Shown: positions 7,524-15,781, counted from the stretch's first letter. The stretch: DNA of 18,183 nucleotides from Thiotrichales bacterium (GCA_947476405.1 CANJQG010000037.1:1-18183); one strand, 5' to 3'. The notes: generated by a model from the letters alone, not told the origin. Made by a program: numbers and translations.

Positions 7524-8053
7524 GAGCTTGTCAGTGTGCTTAAAAGTTTCTGGTAGTGTGCTGCATGTGTGGCAATGACATCTGCCTCTGCATGCAAAGC
7601 ACCGTGAAACAGTAAAGGGGCTTGATACTCCATCCCACACAAGCGCGCGGTTTGATCAAAGGGAAAGAGCAATTCTGAAATCGGGTAATGATTCGCACCG
7701 CCTTTTTGATAAGAATCTTCTGGACCTCCAGTACTGATGACGCTCATCAAGCGCTTACCTTTTAATGCATCGCCGTGAGATCCATAAGCCCAACCGTGGG
7801 TTAATACGACATCGAGCCACTCTTTCAATAAAGAAGGGCAGCTATACCAATGAAACGGATGTTGCAGAATAATCGTGTGTGCCTCACGCATCGCCTGTTG
7901 TTCATGCGCCACATCAATCTGAAAATCAGGATAGCGCTCGTAAAGATCATGGATCCCAACCCCGGGAATCGATTCTGCTGCATTCAACAATACACGGTTA
8001 ACGCGCGATTTTTGAAGGGCGGGATGGGCAAAAATAATTAATACGGGATTCAT
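7520..8053 (-). CDS. kefF: KefF-type NAD(P)H oxidoreductase, Kef ancillary subunit
   Basis: Flavodoxin-fold quinone reductase that binds KefC and is needed for its full activity, acting at the cytoplasmic face. Of 177 residues: the N-terminal strand VLIIFAHPALQKSRVN is the FMN-binding opening of the family, QHPFHWYSCPSLLKEWLDVVLTHGWAYG (about 64-91) is the conserved central block, and STGGPEDSYQKGG follows. ATG 8053 has AAGGA five nt upstream. The stop overlaps the kefC start by ATGA, so this is a two-gene coupled unit in the usual kefF-kefC order. KefG is the alternative name. Confidence 0.9.
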   Translation of the reverse strand: MNPVLIIFAHPALQKSRVNRVLLNAAESIPGVGIHDLYERYPDFQIDVAHEQQAMREAHTIILQHPFHWYSCPSLLKEWLDVVLTHGWAYGSHGDALKGKRLMSVISTGGPEDSYQKGGANHYPISELLFPFDQTARLCGMEYQAPLLFHGALHAEADVIATHAAHYQKLLSTLTSS

Positions 8054-8144
8054 GACGGTCCTTCACAACTTGAAAAAACTAAAGGTGCGGTGAGGATATC
8101 AAATTAATTTACCTAGCACAATTAAAAAATGCTTAAAATTAAGG

Positions 8145-8150
8145 TATACA
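8145..8150 (+). promoter_or_regulatory. Candidate -10 for the tandem Ddl gene
   Basis: TATACA at 8145-8150, with a poor -35 (TTAAAA) 17 nt upstream, in an AT-rich divergent gap between kefF and the ligase gene. A start near 8157 would leave a leader of about 125 nt to ATG 8285. The AT-richness makes chance matches likely. Confidence 0.3.
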
Positions 8151-8178
8151 ACTCTTTATCGCCCAAAAAAAGCATACA

Positions 8179-8219
8179 CGTTATTTTTTGCAAAAATAAA
8201 ATCAATCAATAAAATAACG
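8179..8219 (+). repeat. Competing inverted repeats upstream of the tandem Ddl
   Basis: CGTTATTTT (8179-8187) is an exact reverse complement of AAAATAACG (8211-8219). The overlapping TTATTTTT (8181-8188) also pairs with AAAAATAA (8192-8199) across 3 nt. The left arm can therefore form either of two exclusive hairpins just before the coding region. The sequence is low-complexity A/T, so this may be chance. Confidence 0.3.
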
Positions 8220-8221
8220 CA

Positions 8222-10654
8222 TTGACAAACCCACTCAAACCAAATAAATTAAAGACATTCAAACAAAATTTGGATTTTGCAAAAATGAAAATTGGACTGA
8301 TTTGTGGTGGCCCTTCACTGGAACGAGGCATCTCTCTTAATTCAGCGCGCTCATTACTTGATCATTTGCAAAACGATTGCATTGAATTAGTGCCGTTTTA
8401 TTTAGATCATCGCAAAAATGCTTATGCCATTTCAACCGCTCAATTATATTCAAATACACCCTCAGACTTTGATTTTAAGTTGCAGGAAACTGCTAAAGCG
8501 CTGAATACAAAATCTTTTGTGCAAGAACTCCGAAAACTGGATATTATCTTTCCTGTCATGCACGGCGCATACGGCGAAGATGGCGGCATTCAAAGCTTTC
8601 TGGAAAAACACAATATTCCATTTGTGGGCGCTTCCTCCAAAGCCTGTAAATTGGCTTTTGATAAATTTAATGCCAACGAATTTATTGCTCAACACGGCTT
8701 TTACACCCTTCCTTCTGCGGTGTTAAAAATATACCAGCCTGATCATGAGGCCATTATTGGTGATTTTTTTAAACAACATGCCGTCCGCCGCGCGGTCATC
8801 AAGCCCGCAACAGGCGGCTCCAGCATTGGCGTTTTCTCGGTCCACACGCCTGAAGAAGCGCTCGAACGGACACAATTTCTGTTCTCCAAACGCATGGACA
8901 CGCGAGTTGTCCTCGAACCCTTTGCGGAGGGAATTGAGTTCACTGTGATTATTCTACAAAATCGCTTTGGCCTACCCGTTGCTATTTTACCGACTGAAAT
9001 CGAAACAGATTATACGGCTAATCAGATTTTTGATTATCGCAAAAAATATCTCCCCACCCGCCAAGTAACCTATCATTGTCCTCCGCGTTTCAGCAATGAA
9101 ATCATTGAGAAAATTCAAATCCAAGCGGAACAACTGTTTGCGTTATTTGGGATGCGTGATTTTGCACGCTTTGATGGCTGGCTTTTGCAAAATGGCGAAC
9201 TCTGGTTTTCTGACTTTAACCCCATTAGCGGGATGGAACAAAACAGCTTTCTGTTTCAACAAGCCAGTCGCATTGGCCTCTCGCACCGTGATGTCCTGCA
9301 AACCGTTGTTGATCATGCCCTATCCCGCTACGGAAAAAAACGCCCAATTCCTCCCAGCCAAACAAATCTGAAACGTAAAAAAGTGAACGTCCTTTTTGGC
9401 GGAAACACCTCAGAGCGCCAAGTCTCGCTGATGAGTGGCACCAATGTCTGGTTGAAATTACGCGATTTCCAAGACTATGCGCCAGAACCTTTTCTGCTGG
9501 ATCTCGATGGTCAGCATGTCTGGAAACTTCCCTACGCACTGACGCTCAATCATACGGTAGAAGAAATTATCCATAATTGTCAAAACGCCCTCCTCAACGA
9601 AGCCAGACTGGCGTATCTCGAGGCCAAAGCACGCCTAAAATTAGGCCTGCTCACTGCCGTGGATCTGACGCAATTTGGCTCACCTCAAAAAATGACGCTC
9701 CAGGAATTTATTGCGCAAAGTACGTTTATCTTTATCGCCCTACACGGTGGCCTGGGTGAAAACGGCACCTTACAACAGCTTCTAACTGAAAAGAAAATCG
9801 GCTTTAATGGCCCCAATGAAGCGACCTGCCGCATCTGCATGGACAAATGGCAGACCAAAACCTTTCTTGCTGAAAAACATCTTCCAGGCGTCACCCCCAT
9901 TCAAGGCCAATCCCTTTCCCTGAAAGACCTTACGCCCCGTTCCGCCACTCAACTTGAAACCCTCTTTCAAACTTTATGCACCGACTTAGGTGTGAAATCA
10001 CTGATTTTAAAACCGCGCGCTGATGGATGCTCTTCTGGCGTAGTCCATCTCTATTCCCCCCCCGACTTTGCAAGCTACATTCACGCCTTCAGAGACCATC
10101 TCAGCACCATCCCCGCCCACAGCTTTAAAAATCAGCGGGATGCGATTGAAATGCCCCTACAATACCCAGAATATCTGCTTGCCGAAGAATTTATCGAAAC
10201 GGATAAAATTCAAATTAAAGGCAATCAACTCAAACATCAAGCCCTATCAGGCTGGGTTGAAATGACCGTTGGAATCACTGAAAAAAACAAACAACTCCAT
10301 GTGCTGACACCGAGCATTACCATCGCTGAAGGAGAAGTCTTATCGCTTGAAGAAAAGTTCCAAGGCGGAACAGGCATTAATCTCACCCCCCCTCCTCCCA
10401 GCCTCATCTCTCCAATTTTATTAAAAAAAATCCAAACTCACGTCAAAACCGTCGCAGAAGCAATCGGCCTCACAGGCTATTGCCGCATGGATATTTTTGC
10501 TGAATTAAAAAGTGGCCAAATCAAAGTGATCGAAGTCAACGCCCTGCCTGGTCTAACCCCTTCTACCGTTTTGTATCATCAAGCTTTGGCCGAACACCCC
10601 CCGGTTTATCCGCGATCATTTTTAGCGTCACTGATTCACAATGACTACAAATAG
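8222..10654 (+). CDS. Tandem (two-module) D-alanine--D-alanine ligase-like protein
   Basis: Two ATP-grasp ligases of the Ddl type in one chain. Numbered from the likelier start ATG 8285 (789 residues; the frame opens at TTG 8222 with no Shine-Dalgarno). Module 1 (1-350): GGPSLERGIS with Glu13, MHGAYGEDG with His93, IKP Lys173, GGSSIG 177-182, omega-loop FDYRKKY 249-255 and ARFD with Arg295/Asp297. The Mg-binding site reads DFN (310-312) instead of ExN. Module 2 (366-785): GGNTSERQVS with Glu377, LHGGLGENG with His487, LKP Lys576, GCSSG 581-585, CRMD with Arg734/Asp736, and EVN 750-752. Its omega-loop is replaced by an EEKFQGGTGINL segment without the FDYxxKY tyrosine. Both modules look catalytically plausible but not alike. 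Typical Ddl is about 310 residues and single. From memory, plant plastid DDL is a similar two-module protein. Substrate unproven: D-Ala-D-Ala for peptidoglycan is the default. Confidence 0.85.
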   Translation: MTNPLKPNKLKTFKQNLDFAKMKIGLICGGPSLERGISLNSARSLLDHLQNDCIELVPFYLDHRKNAYAISTAQLYSNTPSDFDFKLQETAKALNTKSFVQELRKLDIIFPVMHGAYGEDGGIQSFLEKHNIPFVGASSKACKLAFDKFNANEFIAQHGFYTLPSAVLKIYQPDHEAIIGDFFKQHAVRRAVIKPATGGSSIGVFSVHTPEEALERTQFLFSKRMDTRVVLEPFAEGIEFTVIILQNRFGLPVAILPTEIETDYTANQIFDYRKKYLPTRQVTYHCPPRFSNEIIEKIQIQAEQLFALFGMRDFARFDGWLLQNGELWFSDFNPISGMEQNSFLFQQASRIGLSHRDVLQTVVDHALSRYGKKRPIPPSQTNLKRKKVNVLFGGNTSERQVSLMSGTNVWLKLRDFQDYAPEPFLLDLDGQHVWKLPYALTLNHTVEEIIHNCQNALLNEARLAYLEAKARLKLGLLTAVDLTQFGSPQKMTLQEFIAQSTFIFIALHGGLGENGTLQQLLTEKKIGFNGPNEATCRICMDKWQTKTFLAEKHLPGVTPIQGQSLSLKDLTPRSATQLETLFQTLCTDLGVKSLILKPRADGCSSGVVHLYSPPDFASYIHAFRDHLSTIPAHSFKNQRDAIEMPLQYPEYLLAEEFIETDKIQIKGNQLKHQALSGWVEMTVGITEKNKQLHVLTPSITIAEGEVLSLEEKFQGGTGINLTPPPPSLISPILLKKIQTHVKTVAEAIGLTGYCRMDIFAELKSGQIKVIEVNALPGLTPSTVLYHQALAEHPPVYPRSFLASLIHNDYK

Positions 10655-10663
10655 GACTACACC

Positions 10664-10990
10664 ATGCCAATGCTAACCTTCTCGTCACATTCAGCCCGCA
10701 GCTATGCGCGCTGCGCCCTCGTATTCGCGGGCGCCACTACAGCCCTAGCGCTTAATACTGAATGGGCCCTACCCGATCCAGATGTCAGAAGAACCGTAGC
10801 AACGCTTATGTTGAGCGCTACCGCTGCACTGACCATCGTTGCCTGGGCGATTGAAAAACAGATGCGCGATGATCTGCTAATGGCAGATTTCGCTGCGAGA
10901 CACCCGGAATTGCCAGGAATAATAGCTCCACCACCAGCCGTGAATCAAGCTCCTGCCGCCCATGACCTAACGGCAACACCTCAACCCTAA
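10664..10990 (+). CDS. Small two-helix membrane protein, unknown
   Basis: A 108-residue protein I do not recognise. It has a positively charged start, two predicted membrane helices (about 17-33 and 43-63) joined by a short WALPDPD loop, and a cytoplasmic-looking, Pro/Ala-rich tail. The ATG lies 9 nt after the tandem-ligase stop, and AGGA (10653-10656) overlaps that stop codon, so it is probably co-transcribed and coupled with it. It ends 6 nt before the convergent DUF1841 gene. A link to envelope synthesis is only suggested by position. Confidence 0.55.
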   Translation: MPMLTFSSHSARSYARCALVFAGATTALALNTEWALPDPDVRRTVATLMLSATAALTIVAWAIEKQMRDDLLMADFAARHPELPGIIAPPPAVNQAPAAHDLTATPQP

Positions 10991-10996
10991 TTACCG

Positions 10997-11419
10997 TCAA
11001 TATATTAATGACTTCAACTCCAAAAGATAGCGCGCATCATCCAAAGCACGACCTTGACGAGCCTGATGCATCATTTCGGCAATCCGCTCCATGATGACAT
11101 GCTGGGTCTCATGAGGGTCGCGAACCCTTTCTAAAAGCGCAGTATAAATGTCGCGAATCCCTTGCGGTCTATTTGTAGCAAGCTGTTCACACAATCCTAA
11201 ATGCAGACTCAGGTGTAAAAAAGGATTGGCGTCACCTAATTCCGGAAAATAATCGCGCTCTTTTAAGGATTCATCTTCAAAAATAAAGTGATACTCAGGA
11301 TGCTCCACAATCATCTCGACGATTTCACTTTCTAGAGGGGTTAAAATCTCGCGCGCCTGCGCTTTTTGCCAGGCGGCGTAAAAATAATGTCGATAAGTGA
11401 GGCGGTCATGGCTCCACAT
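10997..11419 (-). CDS. DUF1841 family protein
   Basis: A 140-residue cytoplasmic protein with the DUF1841 pattern. It has an N-terminal helix RLTYRHYFYAAWQKAQ, the central IVEHPEYHFIFED (about 37-49), then NPFLHLSLHLGLCEQLATNRPQGIRDIY (65-92), and a C-terminal helical segment with EALW-like spacing (ERIAEMMHQAR). Function is unknown; the family is common in beta- and gammaproteobacteria. The start is 6 nt after the nuoF stop (TAG), with little Shine-Dalgarno, so translation probably depends on nuoF. The histidines in HPEYH and HLSLHL are conserved family features as I recall them; metal binding would be a guess. Confidence 0.85.
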   Translation of the reverse strand: MWSHDRLTYRHYFYAAWQKAQAREILTPLESEIVEMIVEHPEYHFIFEDESLKERDYFPELGDANPFLHLSLHLGLCEQLATNRPQGIRDIYTALLERVRDPHETQHVIMERIAEMMHQARQGRALDDARYLLELKSLIY

Positions 11420-11425
11420 CTTAAA

Positions 11426-12712
11426 CTAAACCAAACCATCCATCGCCCGTTTATGCGTAATGTAATGCTCAAATTCAGGGCGATATTTGGCAACATAACT
11501 CTGAACCGGCCAGGCTGCAGCATCTCCCAAGGCACAAATGGTGTAGCCTTCAATTTTACCGGCGACATCGACTAGCTTCTCTAAATCACCCGGCTCTCCC
11601 TGCCCATCTAAAATGCGCCGCAAAGTCCGCGTCATCCAACCCGTTCCTTCGCGACAGGGCGTGCATTGACCGCAGGACTCTTCCATATAAAAATAGGCAA
11701 TCCGCCAGAGGGCTTTGACCATATCAGTGCTTTCATCCATCACCACGACCGCACCTGAACCCAACATAGATCCACCGTCCTTCGAAATGGAATCATAATC
11801 CATATTCAGCGTCATCATGAGATCACCCGGAATAATTTTAGAGGAGCTTCCACCCGGGATGACCGCTTTAATTTTACGGCCTTTCCAAACGCCACCGGCC
11901 ATTTCTAATAATGTAGAAAATGGAGTCCCCATCGGGATTTCAAAATTACCTGGTTTTTCCACATGACCCGAGATCGAAAAACACTTCACACCCCCACTAT
12001 TGGGAATTCCTAAATCTGCAAACCACTTCCCACCCTTCTCTAAAATAACGGGCACAGACGCATAGGTCTCTGTATTATTGACATTCGTAGGGCGTCCATA
12101 CAACCCGTGATTTGCTGGAAAAGGCGGCTTAAAACGAGGTTGACCTTTTTTTCCTTCTAAAGAATTTAACAAGGCCGTTTCTTCGCCACAAATATAAGCC
12201 CCCGCACCCAAGGCATTATCGAGATCAAATTCAATGCCTGAACCTAAAATATTTTGACCCAAAAGACCGGCCTCACGCGCTTCTTTCAAGGCTTTTTCCA
12301 TTGCGTAAAAAGGCTCCCAGTATTCACCCCGAATATAATTATAGGCTTTGACTGCATTCATGACATAGCCTGCAATCGCCATGCCTTCAATGATTTGATG
12401 GGGATTATAACGTAGGATATCGCGATCTTTGCAGGTACCGGGTTCGCTTTCGTCAGAATTACAGACCACATATTTATTGCCAGGCGCATTACGAGGAACA
12501 AAACTCCACTTCAATCCCGTTGGAAAGCCCGCTCCACCCCGCCCGCGTAAACCCGATGCTTTTAAGGTTTCAATAATTTGCTCAACAGGCGTCTTTTCAG
12601 CCAGAATTTTTTTCCATGCCGAATACCCCCCCACACTTAAATAGGTTTCTAAAGATGCGGGATTTTTTAACCCACAGGTCCGATAGCAGACTAACCCTTG
12701 CTCTGGCATCAT
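11426..12712 (-). CDS. nuoF: NADH-quinone oxidoreductase subunit F
   Basis: The NADH-binding, FMN- and 4Fe-4S-carrying subunit of respiratory complex I, cytoplasmic arm. From ATG 12712 it has 428 residues, the family's normal length. FMN loop GRGGAGFPTG (57-66); NADH/FMN region CNSDESEPGT (84-93) and GAYICGEETALLNSLEG (171-187); N3 cluster cysteines 347, 350 and 353 in SCGQCTPCREG, with the fourth at 393 in TICALGDAAAWPVQS. The frame is open upstream to 12889, but GAGGA eight nt before 12712 fixes the start at one of two tandem ATGs (12712/12709), and the promoter lies at 12744-12772. No other nuo gene is adjacent, which is unusual since nuoE and nuoG normally flank it. HoxF or formate-dehydrogenase beta subunits are less likely: there are no extra domains. 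Confidence 0.92.
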   Translation of the reverse strand: MMPEQGLVCYRTCGLKNPASLETYLSVGGYSAWKKILAEKTPVEQIIETLKASGLRGRGGAGFPTGLKWSFVPRNAPGNKYVVCNSDESEPGTCKDRDILRYNPHQIIEGMAIAGYVMNAVKAYNYIRGEYWEPFYAMEKALKEAREAGLLGQNILGSGIEFDLDNALGAGAYICGEETALLNSLEGKKGQPRFKPPFPANHGLYGRPTNVNNTETYASVPVILEKGGKWFADLGIPNSGGVKCFSISGHVEKPGNFEIPMGTPFSTLLEMAGGVWKGRKIKAVIPGGSSSKIIPGDLMMTLNMDYDSISKDGGSMLGSGAVVVMDESTDMVKALWRIAYFYMEESCGQCTPCREGTGWMTRTLRRILDGQGEPGDLEKLVDVAGKIEGYTICALGDAAAWPVQSYVAKYRPEFEHYITHKRAMDGLV

Positions 12713-12743
12713 CAATGTTTTCCTCATTCTTTCAATTGAGGCG

Positions 12744-12772
12744 ATTATAGCATGATTACCCTTTTTTTTAAA
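12744..12772 (-). promoter_or_regulatory. Extended -10 promoter of nuoF
   Basis: On the minus strand TGC-TATAAT (12752-12744) is a perfect extended -10, with TTTAAA (12772-12767) at 17-nt spacing. The start would fall near 12737, giving a leader of about 25 nt with GAGGA in it. Confidence 0.7.
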
Positions 12773-12784
12773 AAGCATTACAAT
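12756..12784 (+). promoter_or_regulatory. Candidate gpmI promoter overlapping the nuoF promoter
   Basis: TACAAT at 12779-12784, with a weak TTACCC at 12756-12761 (17-nt spacer). A start near 12791 agrees with translation from ATG 12816. Its -35/spacer region shares bases with the divergent nuoF -35 (12767-12772), so the two promoters may compete. Confidence 0.4.
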
Positions 12785-12815
12785 AGGCGTTTTTATGACA
12801 CTCTCAAGGATCACC

Positions 12816-14345
12816 ATGTCACCGACTAAAAAAACCTTCGCCCTGATTATTCTGGATGGCTTCGGCTGCCGTGATGCCACACCCGACAATGCGATTGCGC
12901 AAGCGAATACACCCTGCTTAGATCAACTGTATCAAAATTATACCCATACCAAAATTTCAGGATCAGGCCACGATGTGGGCCTGCCTGATGGACAAATGGG
13001 AAACTCTGAAGTCGGCCATATTAATCTAGGTGCAGGCCGCGTAGTATATCAAGAACTCACGCGCGTAGATCATGAAATTGCAACCGGTCAATTTCAACAA
13101 AACTCAGTGCTGCTCAATGCCATTGCAAAAGCAAAAAAAAATCAATCGTGCGTGCATCTTTTTGGCCTGCTTTCAAAAGGCGGCGTGCATAGCACGGAAG
13201 ACCATACCGCTGCATTGATTGATCTCCTCGCAAAACAGGGCGTCAAACGCGTCATGCTGCATGCATTTTTAGATGGACGAGACACCCCTCCGAAAAGCGC
13301 CCGCCCTTCACTGGAACGCTTTGAAGCCTTATTGCACCGCCACAACATTGGCCAGATTGCGTCCATCATTGGCCGCTATTATGCGATGGATCGCGACAAT
13401 CGCTGGGATCGGGTTGAGGCGGCTTATCAATTACTCACGCAAAACAAAGCGGATTTTACCGCAGCATCTGGGCCAGAAGGCCTCGACGCGGCCTACGCAC
13501 GCGGCGAAAATGACGAATTTGTGAAAGCCACGCTCATCCAAGGCGCCCAACCCATTTCGGATGGAGATGTCATCATTTTCATGAACTTCCGCGCCGATCG
13601 TGCCCGCGAACTCACGCATGCTTTTGTTGATCCTGAATTTAAGCATTTCAATCGCGGCCCTAAAATCACCCTGGCTGATTTTGTCACGCTGACGGATTAT
13701 GAAAAAGATTTGCCTGTCTCCATCGTCTACCCTGCACAAAGCCTCAACAATGTCATGGGCGAAGTGTTTGCTCATTTAGGAAAAACTCAACTACGCATTG
13801 CTGAAACTGAAAAATATGCTCATGTCACTTTTTTCTTTAATGGGGGACGGGAAGCTCCTTTTTCAGGTGAAGATCGAATCCTCATTCCTTCACCCAATGT
13901 CGCCACCTATGATCTACAACCCGAAATGAATGCTATTGAAGTCACAGATCAACTCGTCAAAGCCATTTTAAGTCAAAAATATGATGCCATCATTTGCAAT
14001 TTTGCGAATGCAGATATGGTTGGGCATACGGGTATTTTTAGTGCCGCCGTCAAAGCCATTGAAACCTTAGATGCCTGTTTAAAACGCATTGTTACTGCGT
14101 TAGAACAGGTGGGGGGACGCGCCCTCATTACAGCAGATCACGGTAATGCCGAAAAAATGGTAGACGATACAACTCATCAACCCCACACAGCGCATACAAC
14201 CGACCCCGTCCCCTTAATTTATATTGGTCCCAAAGCCATGATTCTCCATCAAGATGGCGTACTTTCAGATGTTGCGCCGACTATGCTACATTTGATGGGA
14301 TTGCCCATTCCAACAGAAATGAACGGGCGTATTTTAATAAAATAA
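12816..14345 (+). CDS. gpmI: 2,3-bisphosphoglycerate-independent phosphoglycerate mutase
   Basis: Interconverts 3- and 2-phosphoglycerate in glycolysis and gluconeogenesis through a phosphoserine and two Mn ions. It has 509 residues (E. coli GpmI 514). The alkaline-phosphatase-like domain opens with ALIILDGFG (metal ligand Asp14). The nucleophile is Ser64 in GQMGNSEVGHINLGAGR. The inserted transferase domain includes FLDGRDTPPKS and the GRYYAMDRDNRWDR substrate block. The second half has NFANADMVGHTG and TADHGNAEKM with the remaining metal ligands. ATG 12816 is preceded by AAGGA at 5 nt; an in-frame ATG at 12795 has no Shine-Dalgarno and lies at the expected transcription start. It is followed at 11 nt by the S41 peptidase; many gammaproteobacteria have envC in between, but here it is absent. 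Confidence 0.95.
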   Translation: MSPTKKTFALIILDGFGCRDATPDNAIAQANTPCLDQLYQNYTHTKISGSGHDVGLPDGQMGNSEVGHINLGAGRVVYQELTRVDHEIATGQFQQNSVLLNAIAKAKKNQSCVHLFGLLSKGGVHSTEDHTAALIDLLAKQGVKRVMLHAFLDGRDTPPKSARPSLERFEALLHRHNIGQIASIIGRYYAMDRDNRWDRVEAAYQLLTQNKADFTAASGPEGLDAAYARGENDEFVKATLIQGAQPISDGDVIIFMNFRADRARELTHAFVDPEFKHFNRGPKITLADFVTLTDYEKDLPVSIVYPAQSLNNVMGEVFAHLGKTQLRIAETEKYAHVTFFFNGGREAPFSGEDRILIPSPNVATYDLQPEMNAIEVTDQLVKAILSQKYDAIICNFANADMVGHTGIFSAAVKAIETLDACLKRIVTALEQVGGRALITADHGNAEKMVDDTTHQPHTAHTTDPVPLIYIGPKAMILHQDGVLSDVAPTMLHLMGLPIPTEMNGRILIK

Positions 14346-14356
14346 AAAGGATTAGT

Positions 14357-15781
14357 ATGAAAAGCATCTGCCTGAGCACATTATTTTTTGTGGTTACAAC
14401 CCCTGTTTTTGCTGATTTCACAGGCGCTTCAGATCATTTTCAGGCTGCTGCAAGCTCGCAAAACTCAGATGTAGGGGCCATTGCGCCTTTGTCAGACCAA
14501 AATGTCACTCTTTTTGGAACAACCTTACAAGCCATTCGCACTTTTTATGTCAACCCCGTTTCCGATGATACCATTACTGAAAATGCGGCACGTGGCATGT
14601 TAAGCAATCTTGACCCCCATTCTGATTATTTGGATCAGGAAGATTTTCAAGATCTCAAAACCATGACTGATGGCCAATTTTCTGGATTAGGAATTGAAAT
14701 TACCGCAGCCAATGGGGCGATTTTAGTCATTACACCGATCGATGACTCCCCTGCAGAAAAAGCAGGTGTCAAAGCGGGAGATTATATCGTCAAAATTAAT
14801 GCTGTAGCCGTTGAAGGCCTCTCCCTCACCAAAGCAATGAATATGATGCGTGGCCCCAAAGGACAAACCGTCACCCTGACCGTTGTCCGAAAGGATGTAG
14901 ATCTTCCGCTAGATTTCAAAATCACCCGGGATAATATCAAGTTAAAAGACGTCAAAACCATGATGATCGACAAACATTATGCATATATTCGTATCGCCAT
15001 GTTTGAAGCGGACACAGGTGCGCATGCTGAACAAGCTATTTTAGATTTAAAAAAACAAAATAACGGCATTTATGGCGTGATCCTTGATTTGCGAAACAAT
15101 CCAGGTGGAGTCGTTCAATCTTCTGTCAGCGTTGCCAATTTATTTTTAAATGCCGCAACAATCGGCGCTAATAAGCCAGTCGTCTATACCAAGGGTCGTT
15201 TTGCGGATTCACAATATACGGGATACGTCACAGGCACGGATCTATTCCACGGACTGCCCATTATTGTTCTGATTAATTCGGGCACTGCTTCAGCCGCTGA
15301 AATTGTGTCGGGCGCTTTAAAAGACTATCATCGCGCGATTATTGTGGGCACCACTTCTTTTGGAAAAGGCTCTGTCCAAACTGTTTTCCCATTACCTGGG
15401 GATAAAACAGCCCTCAAACTTACGACTGCACTCTATTACACACCAGATGGCAGCTCGATTCAAGCCAAAGGCATTACACCCGATGTACTGGTGCATAGCT
15501 ACTCCATTCCAGATACCGTGAAAGCAAATGATATCCACACCATTCGCGAAGCCGATTTAAATGACCATCTTGAAAATGGAGACACTCACCCCGATGATCA
15601 ATCCATTGCAGATACAGTAGATACGCAAGATGGCGATGTTCAAAATATTCAGCAAATCGCTAATGGAAAAACAAGCAGCGATGATCTCACACAGTCACAA
15701 AACCTATTCTACAAAGATTATCAGCTTTATACTGCAGTCAATTTGTTGATGGCTTTGCATGTTGAAATGCAGAGTAGTTGA
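14357..15781 (+). CDS. ctpA: S41 carboxy-terminal processing peptidase, periplasmic
   Basis: Serine/lysine peptidase that trims or degrades envelope proteins, typically those acting on peptidoglycan. The 474-residue precursor has a Sec signal peptide with probable cleavage after Ala19 (VFA-DF). An N-terminal helical region with DPHSDYLD (86-93) follows, then a PDZ domain (about 105-182, SGLGIEI and GDYIVKIN), and the S41 core: LDLRNNPGG (243-251), nucleophile Ser312 in SGTASAAE, and general-base Lys337 in SFGKGSVQ. The tail (385-450) is acidic and Asp/Gln-rich before a final DYQLYTAVNLL helix. The start has AAGGA 6 nt upstream and lies 11 nt behind gpmI, so the two are one transcription unit. 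CtpA/Prc naming is approximate. Confidence 0.9.
   Translation: MKSICLSTLFFVVTTPVFADFTGASDHFQAAASSQNSDVGAIAPLSDQNVTLFGTTLQAIRTFYVNPVSDDTITENAARGMLSNLDPHSDYLDQEDFQDLKTMTDGQFSGLGIEITAANGAILVITPIDDSPAEKAGVKAGDYIVKINAVAVEGLSLTKAMNMMRGPKGQTVTLTVVRKDVDLPLDFKITRDNIKLKDVKTMMIDKHYAYIRIAMFEADTGAHAEQAILDLKKQNNGIYGVILDLRNNPGGVVQSSVSVANLFLNAATIGANKPVVYTKGRFADSQYTGYVTGTDLFHGLPIIVLINSGTASAAEIVSGALKDYHRAIIVGTTSFGKGSVQTVFPLPGDKTALKLTTALYYTPDGSSIQAKGITPDVLVHSYSIPDTVKANDIHTIREADLNDHLENGDTHPDDQSIADTVDTQDGDVQNIQQIANGKTSSDDLTQSQNLFYKDYQLYTAVNLLMALHVEMQSS

Noticed and set aside
12713..12889. N-terminal extension of NuoF upstream of 12712
   Set aside because: It covers the promoter (12744-12772) and the start of gpmI on the other strand, and is absent from normal NuoF. 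GAGGA precedes 12712.
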